Shown one piece after another: positions 57,433 through 64,000 of a DNA stretch of 64,000 bases. Every line of letters begins with the position of its first letter. Positions within the stretch are counted from its first letter, which is position 1. The DNA comes from Eubacterium sp. Lineage in GTDB: Bacteria > Bacillota > Clostridia > Lachnospirales > Lachnospiraceae. The notes beneath the pieces were generated by a model. It did no database searches, had not been told where the DNA came from, and worked only from the letters and a program-made list of their open reading frames with translations. The position numbers and the translations under genes are program-made. The DNA lies in contig JAFVAQ010000003.1 of the NCBI GenBank assembly GCA_017480495.1, positions 118,543 through 182,542 on the forward strand, written 5' to 3'.

Positions 57433-57543
57433 TTATATTAGGAAGATACCAAGTATAAACAGCACTATCCAGCATATGCCCTTGAAAACCCACCACATAA
57501 GTTTAAGTGGCCATACGCATAATTCCCATAGTAATCTCAACAT
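57433..57543 (-). CDS. Small membrane peptide
   Basis: 36 residues: MLRLLWELCVWPLKLMWWVF, KGICWIVLFILGIFLI. The ATG at 57543 has AAAGGGG nine bases upstream; the ATG at 57552 touches that site and is less likely. It is almost entirely hydrophobic with many Trp. It is the first gene after promoter copy C and lies directly ahead of the nuclease, so it may help its membrane placement. Confidence 0.55.
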   Translation of the reverse strand: MLRLLWELCVWPLKLMWWVFKGICWIVLFILGIFLI

Positions 57544-57554
57544 AAGAATCATCC

Positions 57555-57610
57555 CCTTTCTGATGAGCTAATTATACGATTCTATCTAGGGCGTTAAAAA
57601 GGACATACTA
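57555..57610 (-). promoter_or_regulatory. Conserved 56-bp promoter module, copy C (membrane peptide and nuclease)
   Basis: Minus strand order: TAGTATGTCCTTTTTAAC, GCCCTA, a variable part, TATAATTAGCTCATCAGAAA and GG (-10 at 57571-57576). Same length and spacing as copies A and B. The GGGC that could pair with GCCC in copy B is not kept here, so the module is not simply a terminator. Confidence 0.8.
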
Positions 57611-57611
57611 T

Positions 57612-57643
57612 GTGAGTATATCAGAACCGTCCCTATATACTCA
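57612..57643. repeat. Dispersed AACCGTCCC repeat (ACTCAT type)
   Basis: GTGAGTATATCAGAACCGTC, CCTATATACTCAT; arms GAGTATAT/ATATACTC. It lies between the ABC permease stop and promoter copy C. Confidence 0.8.
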
Positions 57644-60232
57644 TTATTCGATGCGGAGGCGGTCGACTACGCTTCTCTTACAAAGCTTGTTGTAAGCGAC
57701 TACCGGGATGACAACTACCATCACGCAGATGAATGGGAGGCAGATGCCGAGGGGAACGAGGGTGAAGTTCCAAGCGAACATAGGTAGCTGGGCGGTCAGC
57801 ATTTTTATAAGTGTAAAGCTGAGCAGGACTGAAATGCTTGTTGAGCAAAGGATTGTCCAGAGGAAATATACCATCGCTTCTTTCATCAGCTTCACTTTCT
57901 GCTGCTTGCCTGTCATACCTACAGCTTCGAGCATTGCGAGCTCTCTGCTTCTTACAATTATTGAGGTGATCATAGTATTTGCGAAGTTCATGAGACCGAT
58001 AAGTCCAAGGATACCAGCCACTACAACACCGACAACCTTAATCATGCTGCCGAAGGAAGCGTACTCTTCTTCGATACTTTCTTTGGAGTCATAATCCATG
58101 TTTGAATTCACTTCATTTGTATAGTTCTTCAGCCAATCATTCACAGAGGCTTCCTTAGAATCCTCGACATTCATAAGAACTCTCATAGCGCCCCAGTCAG
58201 CCCCGTTAAGAGCTAGGAACTCGTCCTCTGGAAGCACGTAGTTACATTCGAAAAGGTTATAAACTCCAAGGTCCATAGCTATTGGCATTTCCACTATACC
58301 GTAGATCTCGTACTCCTTCATAGGTGCATTATCATAGCTGACGCACTCGATTTCTTTTCCATTTTCATCGACATCCTTCACAGTCTCCTGATACTTAGGA
58401 TCATAGCTTCTAATCTGAATCTTGTCACCCGGCTTAAGGAAATCCGCCTCATCATTATCTGTTATAAATCTTGTCATAAGAACATAGTTTCCACTGTTAA
58501 ATGTATCCCAGTCGATACTATCTTTTCCATCTATTGTCTCCAGCACCTTCAGCTTATCAAAAGCCAGTTTTCCAACTCCATATGTCTTTCCTTCCAGAGT
58601 TTTTGAAGCTCTCATATATTCGTCTGTATTTTTTATATCTGCTTCTGAATAGCCAAGACTAGCGTACTTCTGCTTCATCAAATCTGTGTTAATTACATTT
58701 TCCTCTATCTTAGCCCAGTTTTCATCACCGAACTCCTGGAATGTATCATTCACATAAACCGCTCCAACTTCTTCAACTCCGTCCAGTCCTTTCAAGTTCT
58801 CCAGAAGAGTTGAATCTATCGCCTGAGTTTCTCTATATGATGCGGCCGGATCATCCACTGTAATATCCTGAACACTAAAATCCGCAATAATCAGATTCTC
58901 AACATAACCATCCATATTGAAGCCGCTCACGAAACCATACACCGAATTCAGCACAACAAGTGCAAGTGAAAGTGAAAGGATTACTGTAACAAGCTTTTTC
59001 TTAGGCTTTCCGTTCTTATCTGTTTCCTCGGTGTATTTAACTGTCTCCACCGGTGAAACCTTAGCGGCCTTACGGCAAGGCTTCATAGCGCTGATAATTA
59101 CTGTGATATAAGAAAATGCACCCGCGCCGAGAAGCATCCATAGATTCAGGTGAAGATCACCCTTTCCAACATTTACTGTACTAAACTGTCCGGAAATGAT
59201 AGGAAGAAGAACTACAGCAACGAGAACTCCAAGGGCGATTCCAACCGGAATACCGATGATAGATATGATATTTGCCCTCTTCATAACTATCTTTCTGAGC
59301 TGCTTTTCTGTGGTACCAATGGTCTTCAGAAGTCCGAACTCCTGAATATCGGAAATGATATTTATATCAAATATATTAAATATGATCAGGTAACCTGCGA
59401 GCATAAATACCGCTCCAAGGGCAAGGCACATGATGATCATAGATGGGTCAAGAGTGCTTGCTGTATAAGCCCAGTTAACACCATAATCAACATTTTCTCT
59501 TAAACCAGTTCTAGCGATGAGCGCCAGAATCTTCCCCTCGATATTTACGCTATTACTAAAATTAAAATCAACAGAATATCTACCAACATAATCCATTGTA
59601 TCTGATTCTGGAAGTGGCACTGTCTTAGCAGGTGCATACTTTTCCTGAAAGCTCTTTGAGAAATATGTCATCTGAGCTGGATTTATAGGGTCCCCCTCGT
59701 AAATGCCACACACAGTAAATTCTTTCTCAATAACTTCATCTTCTATTTCAATATCAAGAGTAACCTTGCTACCCACTTCACATGGGACATTTAAAGCATC
59801 AAGTACTACATTACTGAGAACAACCTCGTCCTCAGCCTCAGGCATTTTGCCCTTTGTAGGATAACTGAAACCTTCTTTTGCATTTTTATCCTGTGCATAG
59901 TAGCACTCAGAACGAACCTTCTTCAGTTCCTCATTTGCAAGGTTACCTACCATGATTCTATAATTGACAGATTTAAGCTTTGGATCATCTTTTATCTGAT
60001 CATACTCAGCCTCTGTAAGATACTTAAAACTACCATGGCTGCTTCCGCCGGCCTGTCTCATAGCGCCTTCCTGCATCTCATTTATCATGCTTCCACCCAC
60101 TGAGAAAAGTGATGAGAACAGAAGGCTTGTAAGCACAACTGCCATAACAAGTATTACATACTTGCTAAGCTTTGCCTTGATTCCGCTTGTTGCTATATTG
60201 TTGATTGCCTTTTTATTATTTACGTTCTTCAT
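57644..60232 (-). CDS. ABC transporter permease (FtsX-like, two modules)
   Basis: 862 residues. Membrane segments lie near residue 30 (YVILVMAVVLTSLLFSSLF), in a middle group at 265-400 (MIIMCLALGAVFMLAGYLII, RANIISIIGIPVGIALGV) and in a C-terminal group at 735-855. Large extracytoplasmic loops lie between them. The architecture is that of the MacB/FtsX-like permeases that work with a LolD-type ATPase to move or sense peptides and lipids. It is encoded 76 bases after the ATPase. A two-component system upstream is the probable regulator. Confidence 0.9.
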   Translation of the reverse strand: MKNVNNKKAINNIATSGIKAKLSKYVILVMAVVLTSLLFSSLFSVGGSMINEMQEGAMRQAGGSSHGSFKYLTEAEYDQIKDDPKLKSVNYRIMVGNLANEELKKVRSECYYAQDKNAKEGFSYPTKGKMPEAEDEVVLSNVVLDALNVPCEVGSKVTLDIEIEDEVIEKEFTVCGIYEGDPINPAQMTYFSKSFQEKYAPAKTVPLPESDTMDYVGRYSVDFNFSNSVNIEGKILALIARTGLRENVDYGVNWAYTASTLDPSMIIMCLALGAVFMLAGYLIIFNIFDINIISDIQEFGLLKTIGTTEKQLRKIVMKRANIISIIGIPVGIALGVLVAVVLLPIISGQFSTVNVGKGDLHLNLWMLLGAGAFSYITVIISAMKPCRKAAKVSPVETVKYTEETDKNGKPKKKLVTVILSLSLALVVLNSVYGFVSGFNMDGYVENLIIADFSVQDITVDDPAASYRETQAIDSTLLENLKGLDGVEEVGAVYVNDTFQEFGDENWAKIEENVINTDLMKQKYASLGYSEADIKNTDEYMRASKTLEGKTYGVGKLAFDKLKVLETIDGKDSIDWDTFNSGNYVLMTRFITDNDEADFLKPGDKIQIRSYDPKYQETVKDVDENGKEIECVSYDNAPMKEYEIYGIVEMPIAMDLGVYNLFECNYVLPEDEFLALNGADWGAMRVLMNVEDSKEASVNDWLKNYTNEVNSNMDYDSKESIEEEYASFGSMIKVVGVVVAGILGLIGLMNFANTMITSIIVRSRELAMLEAVGMTGKQQKVKLMKEAMVYFLWTILCSTSISVLLSFTLIKMLTAQLPMFAWNFTLVPLGICLPFICVMVVVIPVVAYNKLCKRSVVDRLRIE

Positions 60233-60308
60233 GATTTAGTCCTTAATGTTTTATTCTTTTTTATTCATTCTATGATGTACGAATTGCTCCGTTTCCAAAG
60301 AGGTTTTT

Positions 60309-60974
60309 TTATGCCATAATATGTCCATCTTCGATTCTGATAGTTCTATCTGCCATCTGAGCTATCTCATCATTATGTGTGATCATCACGATTGTCTGAT
60401 TGAACTTATTTCCTGTAGTCTTCAGCAGTCCAAGTACATCCTGACTTGTCTTTGTATCAAGGTTTCCTGTTGGCTCATCCGCAAGTATGATGGCTGGCTT
60501 CGAAGCAAGTGCTCTTGCTATTGCAACTCTCTGCTGCTGTCCACCAGACAACTTAGAAGGAAGCACATTTAACTTCTTTTCGATACCAAGCGTTTCGATT
60601 ACATTTTGGATATATTCCTTATCGACCTTCTTGCCATCCAGCTGAAGTGGAAGGACGATGTTGTCATAAACGCTGATCGATGGAACAAGGTTGAAGCTCT
60701 GGAAGATAAATCCTATCTTTCTTCTTCTGAAGATGCAGAGCTCGTCGCCCTTAAGTCCTGAGATATCCTTGTCATCTATGATGACCTTTCCCTCAGTTGG
60801 ATTATCAAGTCCACCCAGCATGTGGAGTAGTGTTGACTTACCACTTCCGCTTGTTCCGATGATACTGAGGAACTCGCCTCTTTCAACTTGCAGGCTCACA
60901 TCGTCGAGTGCCTTCACAAGTGTCTCACCTTCGCCATAATATTTCTTTAAATGTTCTGCAACTAATATACTCAT
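60309..60974 (-). CDS. ABC transporter ATPase (LolD/MacB type)
   Basis: 221 residues. Walker A is GTSGSGKST, the Q-loop region FIFQSFNLVP, the signature LSGGQQQRVAIARAL, Walker B IILADEPTGNLD, and the H-loop MITHNDEIA. It energises the FtsX-like permease encoded next. The pair resembles antimicrobial peptide resistance or sensing exporters. Its promoter region carries two likely response regulator boxes (61044-61081). Confidence 0.95.
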   Translation of the reverse strand: MSILVAEHLKKYYGEGETLVKALDDVSLQVERGEFLSIIGTSGSGKSTLLHMLGGLDNPTEGKVIIDDKDISGLKGDELCIFRRRKIGFIFQSFNLVPSISVYDNIVLPLQLDGKKVDKEYIQNVIETLGIEKKLNVLPSKLSGGQQQRVAIARALASKPAIILADEPTGNLDTKTSQDVLGLLKTTGNKFNQTIVMITHNDEIAQMADRTIRIEDGHIMA

Positions 60975-61043
60975 TTTATTCCTCCATTTATGAGACCGTG
61001 TCTCTTTTCTTTTCGTTTACAATGCATATACTAACATACACTT

Positions 61044-61081
61044 CTTTCAAGAATATTTCTGAAATCTTTCAATATTGAAAG
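61044..61081 (-). promoter_or_regulatory. Likely response regulator binding sites upstream of the ABC genes
   Basis: A perfect 16-bp palindrome CTTTCAATATTGAAAG (61066-61081) lies beside a looser copy TTTCAAGAATATTTCTGAAA (61045-61064). Together they form tandem sites between the kinase terminator and the ATPase gene. Confidence 0.55.
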
Positions 61082-61094
61082 AATTAAAAAAAGA

Positions 61095-61115
61095 GCGATT
61101 CTACGCTAGAACCGC
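61095..61115 (-). terminator. Terminator after the histidine kinase gene
   Basis: Minus strand: GCGGTTCTA-GCG-TAGAATCGC followed by TCTTTTTTT. It separates the regulator unit from the ABC unit. Confidence 0.8.
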
Positions 61116-61155
61116 CCCTAATTTACTTGATTTTCACCAACCGAACTCTTTAGTT

Positions 61156-62061
61156 TTACTTTCTAAGATAGAGAACGAATTCCCCGCCCTCTCTTACTTC
61201 ATTTGAAATAACCTTGATATATCCATCTTCCTTCGAAAGAATCTCGCGTGTCAGATAGAGACCTATTCCAACGCCGTCGTCCTGCTGAACCTCGCTACCA
61301 CGGAAGAATCTTCCAAAGATCTTAGTTGCTTCTTCTTCGGAAATGCCCCCTCCCTCATCTATAACGTGAATCGCCACATACATCTCCGTCTCCGACAGCT
61401 TCACCTCAATCTTGCCGCCTTCCGGGGAGTATTTGACCGCGTTGTCGAGGACATTTATCAGAGCCTCCAAGGTCCATTTCATATCAAACGATGCCGTAAT
61501 TGGAGCGTCACCTTCAACGTCCGCCGTGATAATACTTATCTCCTTCGTGCTGGCTTTTGCTTTAACAGCAGCTATTCCTGACTCAACCAGTTCATTTACA
61601 CTAGACTTATTCGCCACCACCTCGAGCGTGCCACTCTCAAGTCTCGAAAGCTTGGTGAGCGAATCTATCAGAAATTCAAGGCGCTCGTTCTGCCGCCTTA
61701 TCTCCGCCGAGTATTTCTCAATCCTACTTAAGGAAGCTGATATATCTCCAGGATCTGACGCTCCCTGTCCACCTTCCTTCGCCTGAAGTATTTTTATCTC
61801 CTCGCACAGCAGCTCCGTGTACATCTTGATATTGGTCATAGGAGTTTTCGTCTGATGAGATATATCCGATATAAACTGCTCGAGCCTGTGCCGCTCCGCC
61901 TCCAGATTCTGATTCGAAAGGACCGAAGTTCCAAGGAACTCCTTCCACTTAGATTCAAGTCTCGAAAGCTTCGTCTCATCATAGCTACTTTCCGAAAATG
62001 TACCATTCAGAGCGTCGTCGAGCATCTGATCTAATCTTTCAATTACCTTATTAGTAAACAA
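61156..62061 (-). CDS. Histidine kinase without membrane segments
   Basis: 301 residues from a TTG with AGAGG upstream. The phosphoacceptor motif is FISDISHQTKTPMTNIKMY. The ATPase part has LDNAVKYSPEGG (N-box), DEGGGISEEEA (G1), FGRFFRGSE (F) and GVGIGLYLTREI (G2). No membrane or sensor domain precedes the kinase core; the first 75 residues are helical. It is probably instructed by the neighbouring ABC permease, as in Bce-type systems, or senses a cytoplasmic signal. It lies 17 bases after the response regulator gene. Confidence 0.9.
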   Translation of the reverse strand: MFTNKVIERLDQMLDDALNGTFSESSYDETKLSRLESKWKEFLGTSVLSNQNLEAERHRLEQFISDISHQTKTPMTNIKMYTELLCEEIKILQAKEGGQGASDPGDISASLSRIEKYSAEIRRQNERLEFLIDSLTKLSRLESGTLEVVANKSSVNELVESGIAAVKAKASTKEISIITADVEGDAPITASFDMKWTLEALINVLDNAVKYSPEGGKIEVKLSETEMYVAIHVIDEGGGISEEEATKIFGRFFRGSEVQQDDGVGIGLYLTREILSKEDGYIKVISNEVREGGEFVLYLRK

Positions 62062-62078
62062 TTAAATAAACCTCTTCA

Positions 62079-62792
62079 CTATTCAAATCGGTAGCCCTGG
62101 CCGTAAACAGTATTTATATGCTTAGCCTCTCCAGAGCTCTCTATCTTACTTCTGAGACGATTAACGGTTACCGACAATGCATTTTCCTCTACATATTCAC
62201 CACTGTCACCCCAAAGTCTTTCGATAAGAGCGTCTCTTGTAAGGATCATTCCCTTATTATCCAGGAAAACCTTAAGGAGCCTTTGCTCATTCACGCTAAG
62301 AAATATTTCCTCCTCGCCCTTCCTAAATATGAGCTTGTCAAAGTCAAATACCATATCATCGATTTCATAGATTGCAGAATTCTCCTTTGCAGGGCTAGGC
62401 GGTGTATCGACGGAAGCCGGGCCGGTCAGCTGGCTGCGGCGGACGAGGGCATTTACCCTTGCTCTTAGTACCGCGAGGCTAAAAGGCTTCGTCAGGAAAT
62501 CATCAGCACCCATTGTGAGTCCTGTAACTTCGTCCATCTCCAGATCATTTGCCGTGAGGATGAGAACAGGAACGTTGCTTCGCTCTCTTACATATTTTAA
62601 ATAATCGTAGCCTATTCCATCTGGCAGATTGAGATCGAGAATTATGAGACTTATCTCGTCGCCATATTTATCGAAGCCCGCCTTCGCATCCGCTATCTTA
62701 TATTCCTTATGAAAACTATCCGCGAAGTCCCCCAGAGATATCGAGATTCCCTCGCTCAGTGTTTTATCATCTTCTACTATTTGAATTACCAA
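62079..62792 (-). CDS. OmpR-family response regulator
   Basis: 237 residues from a TTG with GAGG eight bases upstream. Receiver domain: IVEDDKTLSEG (acidic pair), LIILDLNLPDGIG (phosphoacceptor Asp), VLILTAND and FLTKPFSLAVLRARV (Lys). The C-terminal winged helix has LSVNEQRLLKVFLDNKGMIL and LSVTVNRLRSKIE. A Pro/Ser-rich linker joins them. It is the first gene of the two-component unit and probably acts on the TTTCAA boxes ahead of the ABC genes. Confidence 0.93.
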   Translation of the reverse strand: MVIQIVEDDKTLSEGISISLGDFADSFHKEYKIADAKAGFDKYGDEISLIILDLNLPDGIGYDYLKYVRERSNVPVLILTANDLEMDEVTGLTMGADDFLTKPFSLAVLRARVNALVRRSQLTGPASVDTPPSPAKENSAIYEIDDMVFDFDKLIFRKGEEEIFLSVNEQRLLKVFLDNKGMILTRDALIERLWGDSGEYVEENALSVTVNRLRSKIESSGEAKHINTVYGQGYRFE

Positions 62793-62811
62793 AATCTTTA
62801 CCTCATACTAC

Positions 62812-62838
62812 TATGCAAATAGGGACGTAAACAAGTGC
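62812..62838. repeat. Partial dispersed repeat
   Basis: TATGCAAATAGGGACG without the second arm, upstream of the response regulator. Confidence 0.55.
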
Positions 62839-62844
62839 GGTGGT

Positions 62845-63309
62845 TTAAATTAGCATTTCCATGCCTACCTTCTGAGCTTGCATTCCCATGGCCTCATAGA
62901 ATTTCATAGCTCCAGGATTGCAGCTCCACACATTTAGAGTAATGTTATAGAAGCCCTCTGACTTCGCATAAGCCTTGATGTATTCAAAGAGCTCCTTACC
63001 TACGCCGAGTCCGCGAGCCTCCTCGTCCACACATATATCATCAATATACAAGGTCTTTATGTCTGTCAGGACGGAGTCATTTACTTCCTGCTTAAATATG
63101 CAGAACATATGGCCGACCACCTTGTCATTCTCCACGCATACGAATACTGGTGTTTTGTCATCCTGCAGGATACCCTCCAGCTCCGCCGACGTATATTTGG
63201 TCGTCGGTCCCTTGAATATATCCGGCCGCCCATTATGATGCACCATATCCACCTGAACCAGTAGCTCAAGTATTCTTGGAATATCGCTTTTAATTGCTCT
63301 ACGTACCAT
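62845..63309 (-). CDS. GNAT-family N-acetyltransferase
   Basis: 154 residues. VRRAIKSDIPRILELL at the start, DDICVDEEARGLGVGKELF (acetyl-CoA loop) and ITLNVWSCNPGAMKFYEAMG are hallmarks of GNAT enzymes. The substrate is unknown. AAAGGA precedes the ATG. It is a single gene. Confidence 0.9.
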   Translation of the reverse strand: MVRRAIKSDIPRILELLVQVDMVHHNGRPDIFKGPTTKYTSAELEGILQDDKTPVFVCVENDKVVGHMFCIFKQEVNDSVLTDIKTLYIDDICVDEEARGLGVGKELFEYIKAYAKSEGFYNITLNVWSCNPGAMKFYEAMGMQAQKVGMEMLI

Positions 63310-63415
63310 TATCAGAATCCTTTCTCCTAAACACCTATAAACAACTCCAATTTTACCACACTGACACTAACGTGATAATGAGTAAATAGACCGTTTTACC
63401 ATATATGTCAACAAG

Positions 63416-63469
63416 AAAGGAATAAAATCGGAGGTTGTTTTGTTCAAAAAAGGAATAAAGTCGGAGGTT
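63416..63469. repeat. Direct repeat of a 21-bp unit
   Basis: AAAGGAATAAARTCGGAGGT at 63416-63436 and 63449-63469 with one difference, period 33. It lies between the GNAT gene and the two-helix membrane protein; nothing else is seen in this 190-bp interval. Confidence 0.65.
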
Positions 63470-63502
63470 TACATAATTACTGTATGTGCTTCCCAACTGA
63501 CT

Positions 63503-63751
63503 CTACTGTGCCTGCTTCTCTTTCTTATACTTAATGAAATAATCTACTGCGATGCTTCCCCAAACGATTATCATTGAGATATCAAACCAGAGATCCCAGC
63601 CAAGCTTATGTCCGTAAACAATTATCTCACGCACTTCCATAAGAGCTATAACTGTCCATAATGCTGCTGTAATTGTATTCAGGATTGCACATACCTTGTT
63701 GTCTGCCTGTGAACTACTCCCACTTATAGAAGTCGGAGCTTCCTGCTTCAA
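63503..63751 (-). CDS. Small two-helix membrane protein with its N-terminus overlapped by a transposon end
   Basis: The frame gives 82 residues, but the first 13 or so (KQEAPTSISGSS) are the IS200/IS605 right end read in another frame. The genuine part starts at about DNKVCAILNTITAALWTVIA and has two membrane segments, ending WGSIAVDYFIKYKKEKQAQ. The only upstream start is a TTG without a ribosome binding site. The original start was probably removed when the element inserted. Confidence 0.55.
   Translation of the reverse strand: MKQEAPTSISGSSSQADNKVCAILNTITAALWTVIALMEVREIIVYGHKLGWDLWFDISMIIVWGSIAVDYFIKYKKEKQAQ
63717..63738 (-). mobile_element. Right-end hairpin of an IS200/IS605-type element
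   Basis: Minus strand CTCCGACTT-CTAT-AAGTGGGAG is an imperfect palindrome (one mismatch) followed by TAGTTCAC. It lies about 115 bases past the tnpB stop, the expected place for the single-strand transposase target hairpin. Only the right end of the element is in the window. Confidence 0.7.
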
Positions 63752-63852
63752 CCACTACTGCGCTGGCTACGATGATACATAACATCTCGTCTTACACAGT
63801 GTCCACAGGCGTATAAGTTTGGGCTATTCCATCCCTACTGTCATATTTAGTT

Positions 63853-64000
63853 TCAGGCTACTTCAGTCAGTAGTCGTAATCCTTCGTTTAGGATATTGAT
63901 AGCAGCGTTCTGGTCACGGCTTATTGTAAGACCGCAATCACATGTCATTTTACGGATAGCTAAATTCTTCATTTCAGGATGTAGCATACCACAACAATGA
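63853..64000 (-). CDS. tnpB: C-terminal end of TnpB (RNA-guided nuclease of IS200/IS605 family), partial
   Basis: The frame from the window edge reads HCCGMLHPEMKNLAIRKMTC, then DCGLTISRDQNAAINILNEG, then LRLLTEVA and a stop. The CG...CDCG zinc finger and RDxNAAxNI are the TnpB hallmarks; the Asp of RD is the last RuvC residue. A further stretch with TnpB-tail character (AQTYTPVDT, VVEAGSS) continues past the stop in another frame, so the tail may be slightly shortened. The region 63740-63900 would encode the guide-RNA scaffold. Confidence 0.85.
   Translation of the reverse strand, partial: HCCGMLHPEMKNLAIRKMTCDCGLTISRDQNAAINILNEGLRLLTEVA

Noticed and set aside
63751-63853. tnpB continuing past its stop at 63853-63855
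   Set aside because: TnpB-like tail character reappears in another frame, but internal stops make a single protein impossible; this stretch was treated as the guide-RNA/right-end region.

Overview
The window looks like a low-GC Firmicutes chromosome, most likely Clostridia of the Lachnospiraceae type. The reasons are a type III glutamine synthetase, an ammonium transporter fused to a PII domain, an ANTAR-type regulator, a PolC-derived gene, GGAGG-type ribosome binding sites and many small zinc-ribbon, DUF2975/YozG, CPBP and lipoprotein genes. The assignment rests on gene content and recalled family patterns, not on a database search.

Region 1 (about 25.7 kb down to 1, minus strand) is a nitrogen and glutamine block. 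In transcription order it holds glnN (GSIII) and amt-PII, an inserted segment, a broken HTH-Uma2 gene, and then an apparently continuous run gltD, gltB, pyrG, purF, carA, carB, a glutamine synthetase-like gene, an ANTAR protein and a partial membrane protein. Ammonium import and sensing, glutamine synthesis, glutamate synthesis and three glutamine-consuming nucleotide-pathway enzymes are therefore together. The leaders of glnN, amt and gltD each hold an intrinsic terminator overlapped by a short hairpin whose six-base loop has A at position 1 and G at position 4. This is the loop pattern bound by ANTAR antiterminators, and an ANTAR gene closes the operon. The segment between amt and the Uma2 pseudogene carries a YbfG-like peptidoglycan-binding/DUF1906 gene and a YcxB-like membrane gene. 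It is bounded by two nearly identical copies of the PII 3' end.

Region 2 (about 25.8 to 53 kb) is accessory. It holds sugar O-acetyltransferases, HipBA with a perfect inverted-repeat operator, lipoproteins, zinc-ribbon membrane proteins, an S41 protease, tRNA-Pro, a radical SAM protein, a candidate structured RNA, a 1679-residue cytoplasmic protein with about five diverged repeats, a glutamate-cysteine ligase plus class II amidotransferase pair, DUF2975/YozG, a rhodanese-cyclophilin-like lipoprotein, an Mrr-like nuclease and several gene remnants (ZIP transporter, P-type ATPase, macro domain, PD-(D/E)XK fragment).

Region 3 (53 to 64 kb) holds three transcription units that start with an almost identical 56-bp promoter module. 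They encode a HIRAN protein, a PolC-derived protein whose catalytic aspartates are replaced, and a small membrane peptide followed by a DNA-entry-type nuclease. After these come a response regulator, histidine kinase and ABC exporter locus, a GNAT gene, and the right end of an IS200/IS605-type element (TnpB tail).

A dispersed hairpin repeat with core AACCGTCCC occurs about sixteen times between 23 and 63 kb and is absent from the compact glutamine operon.
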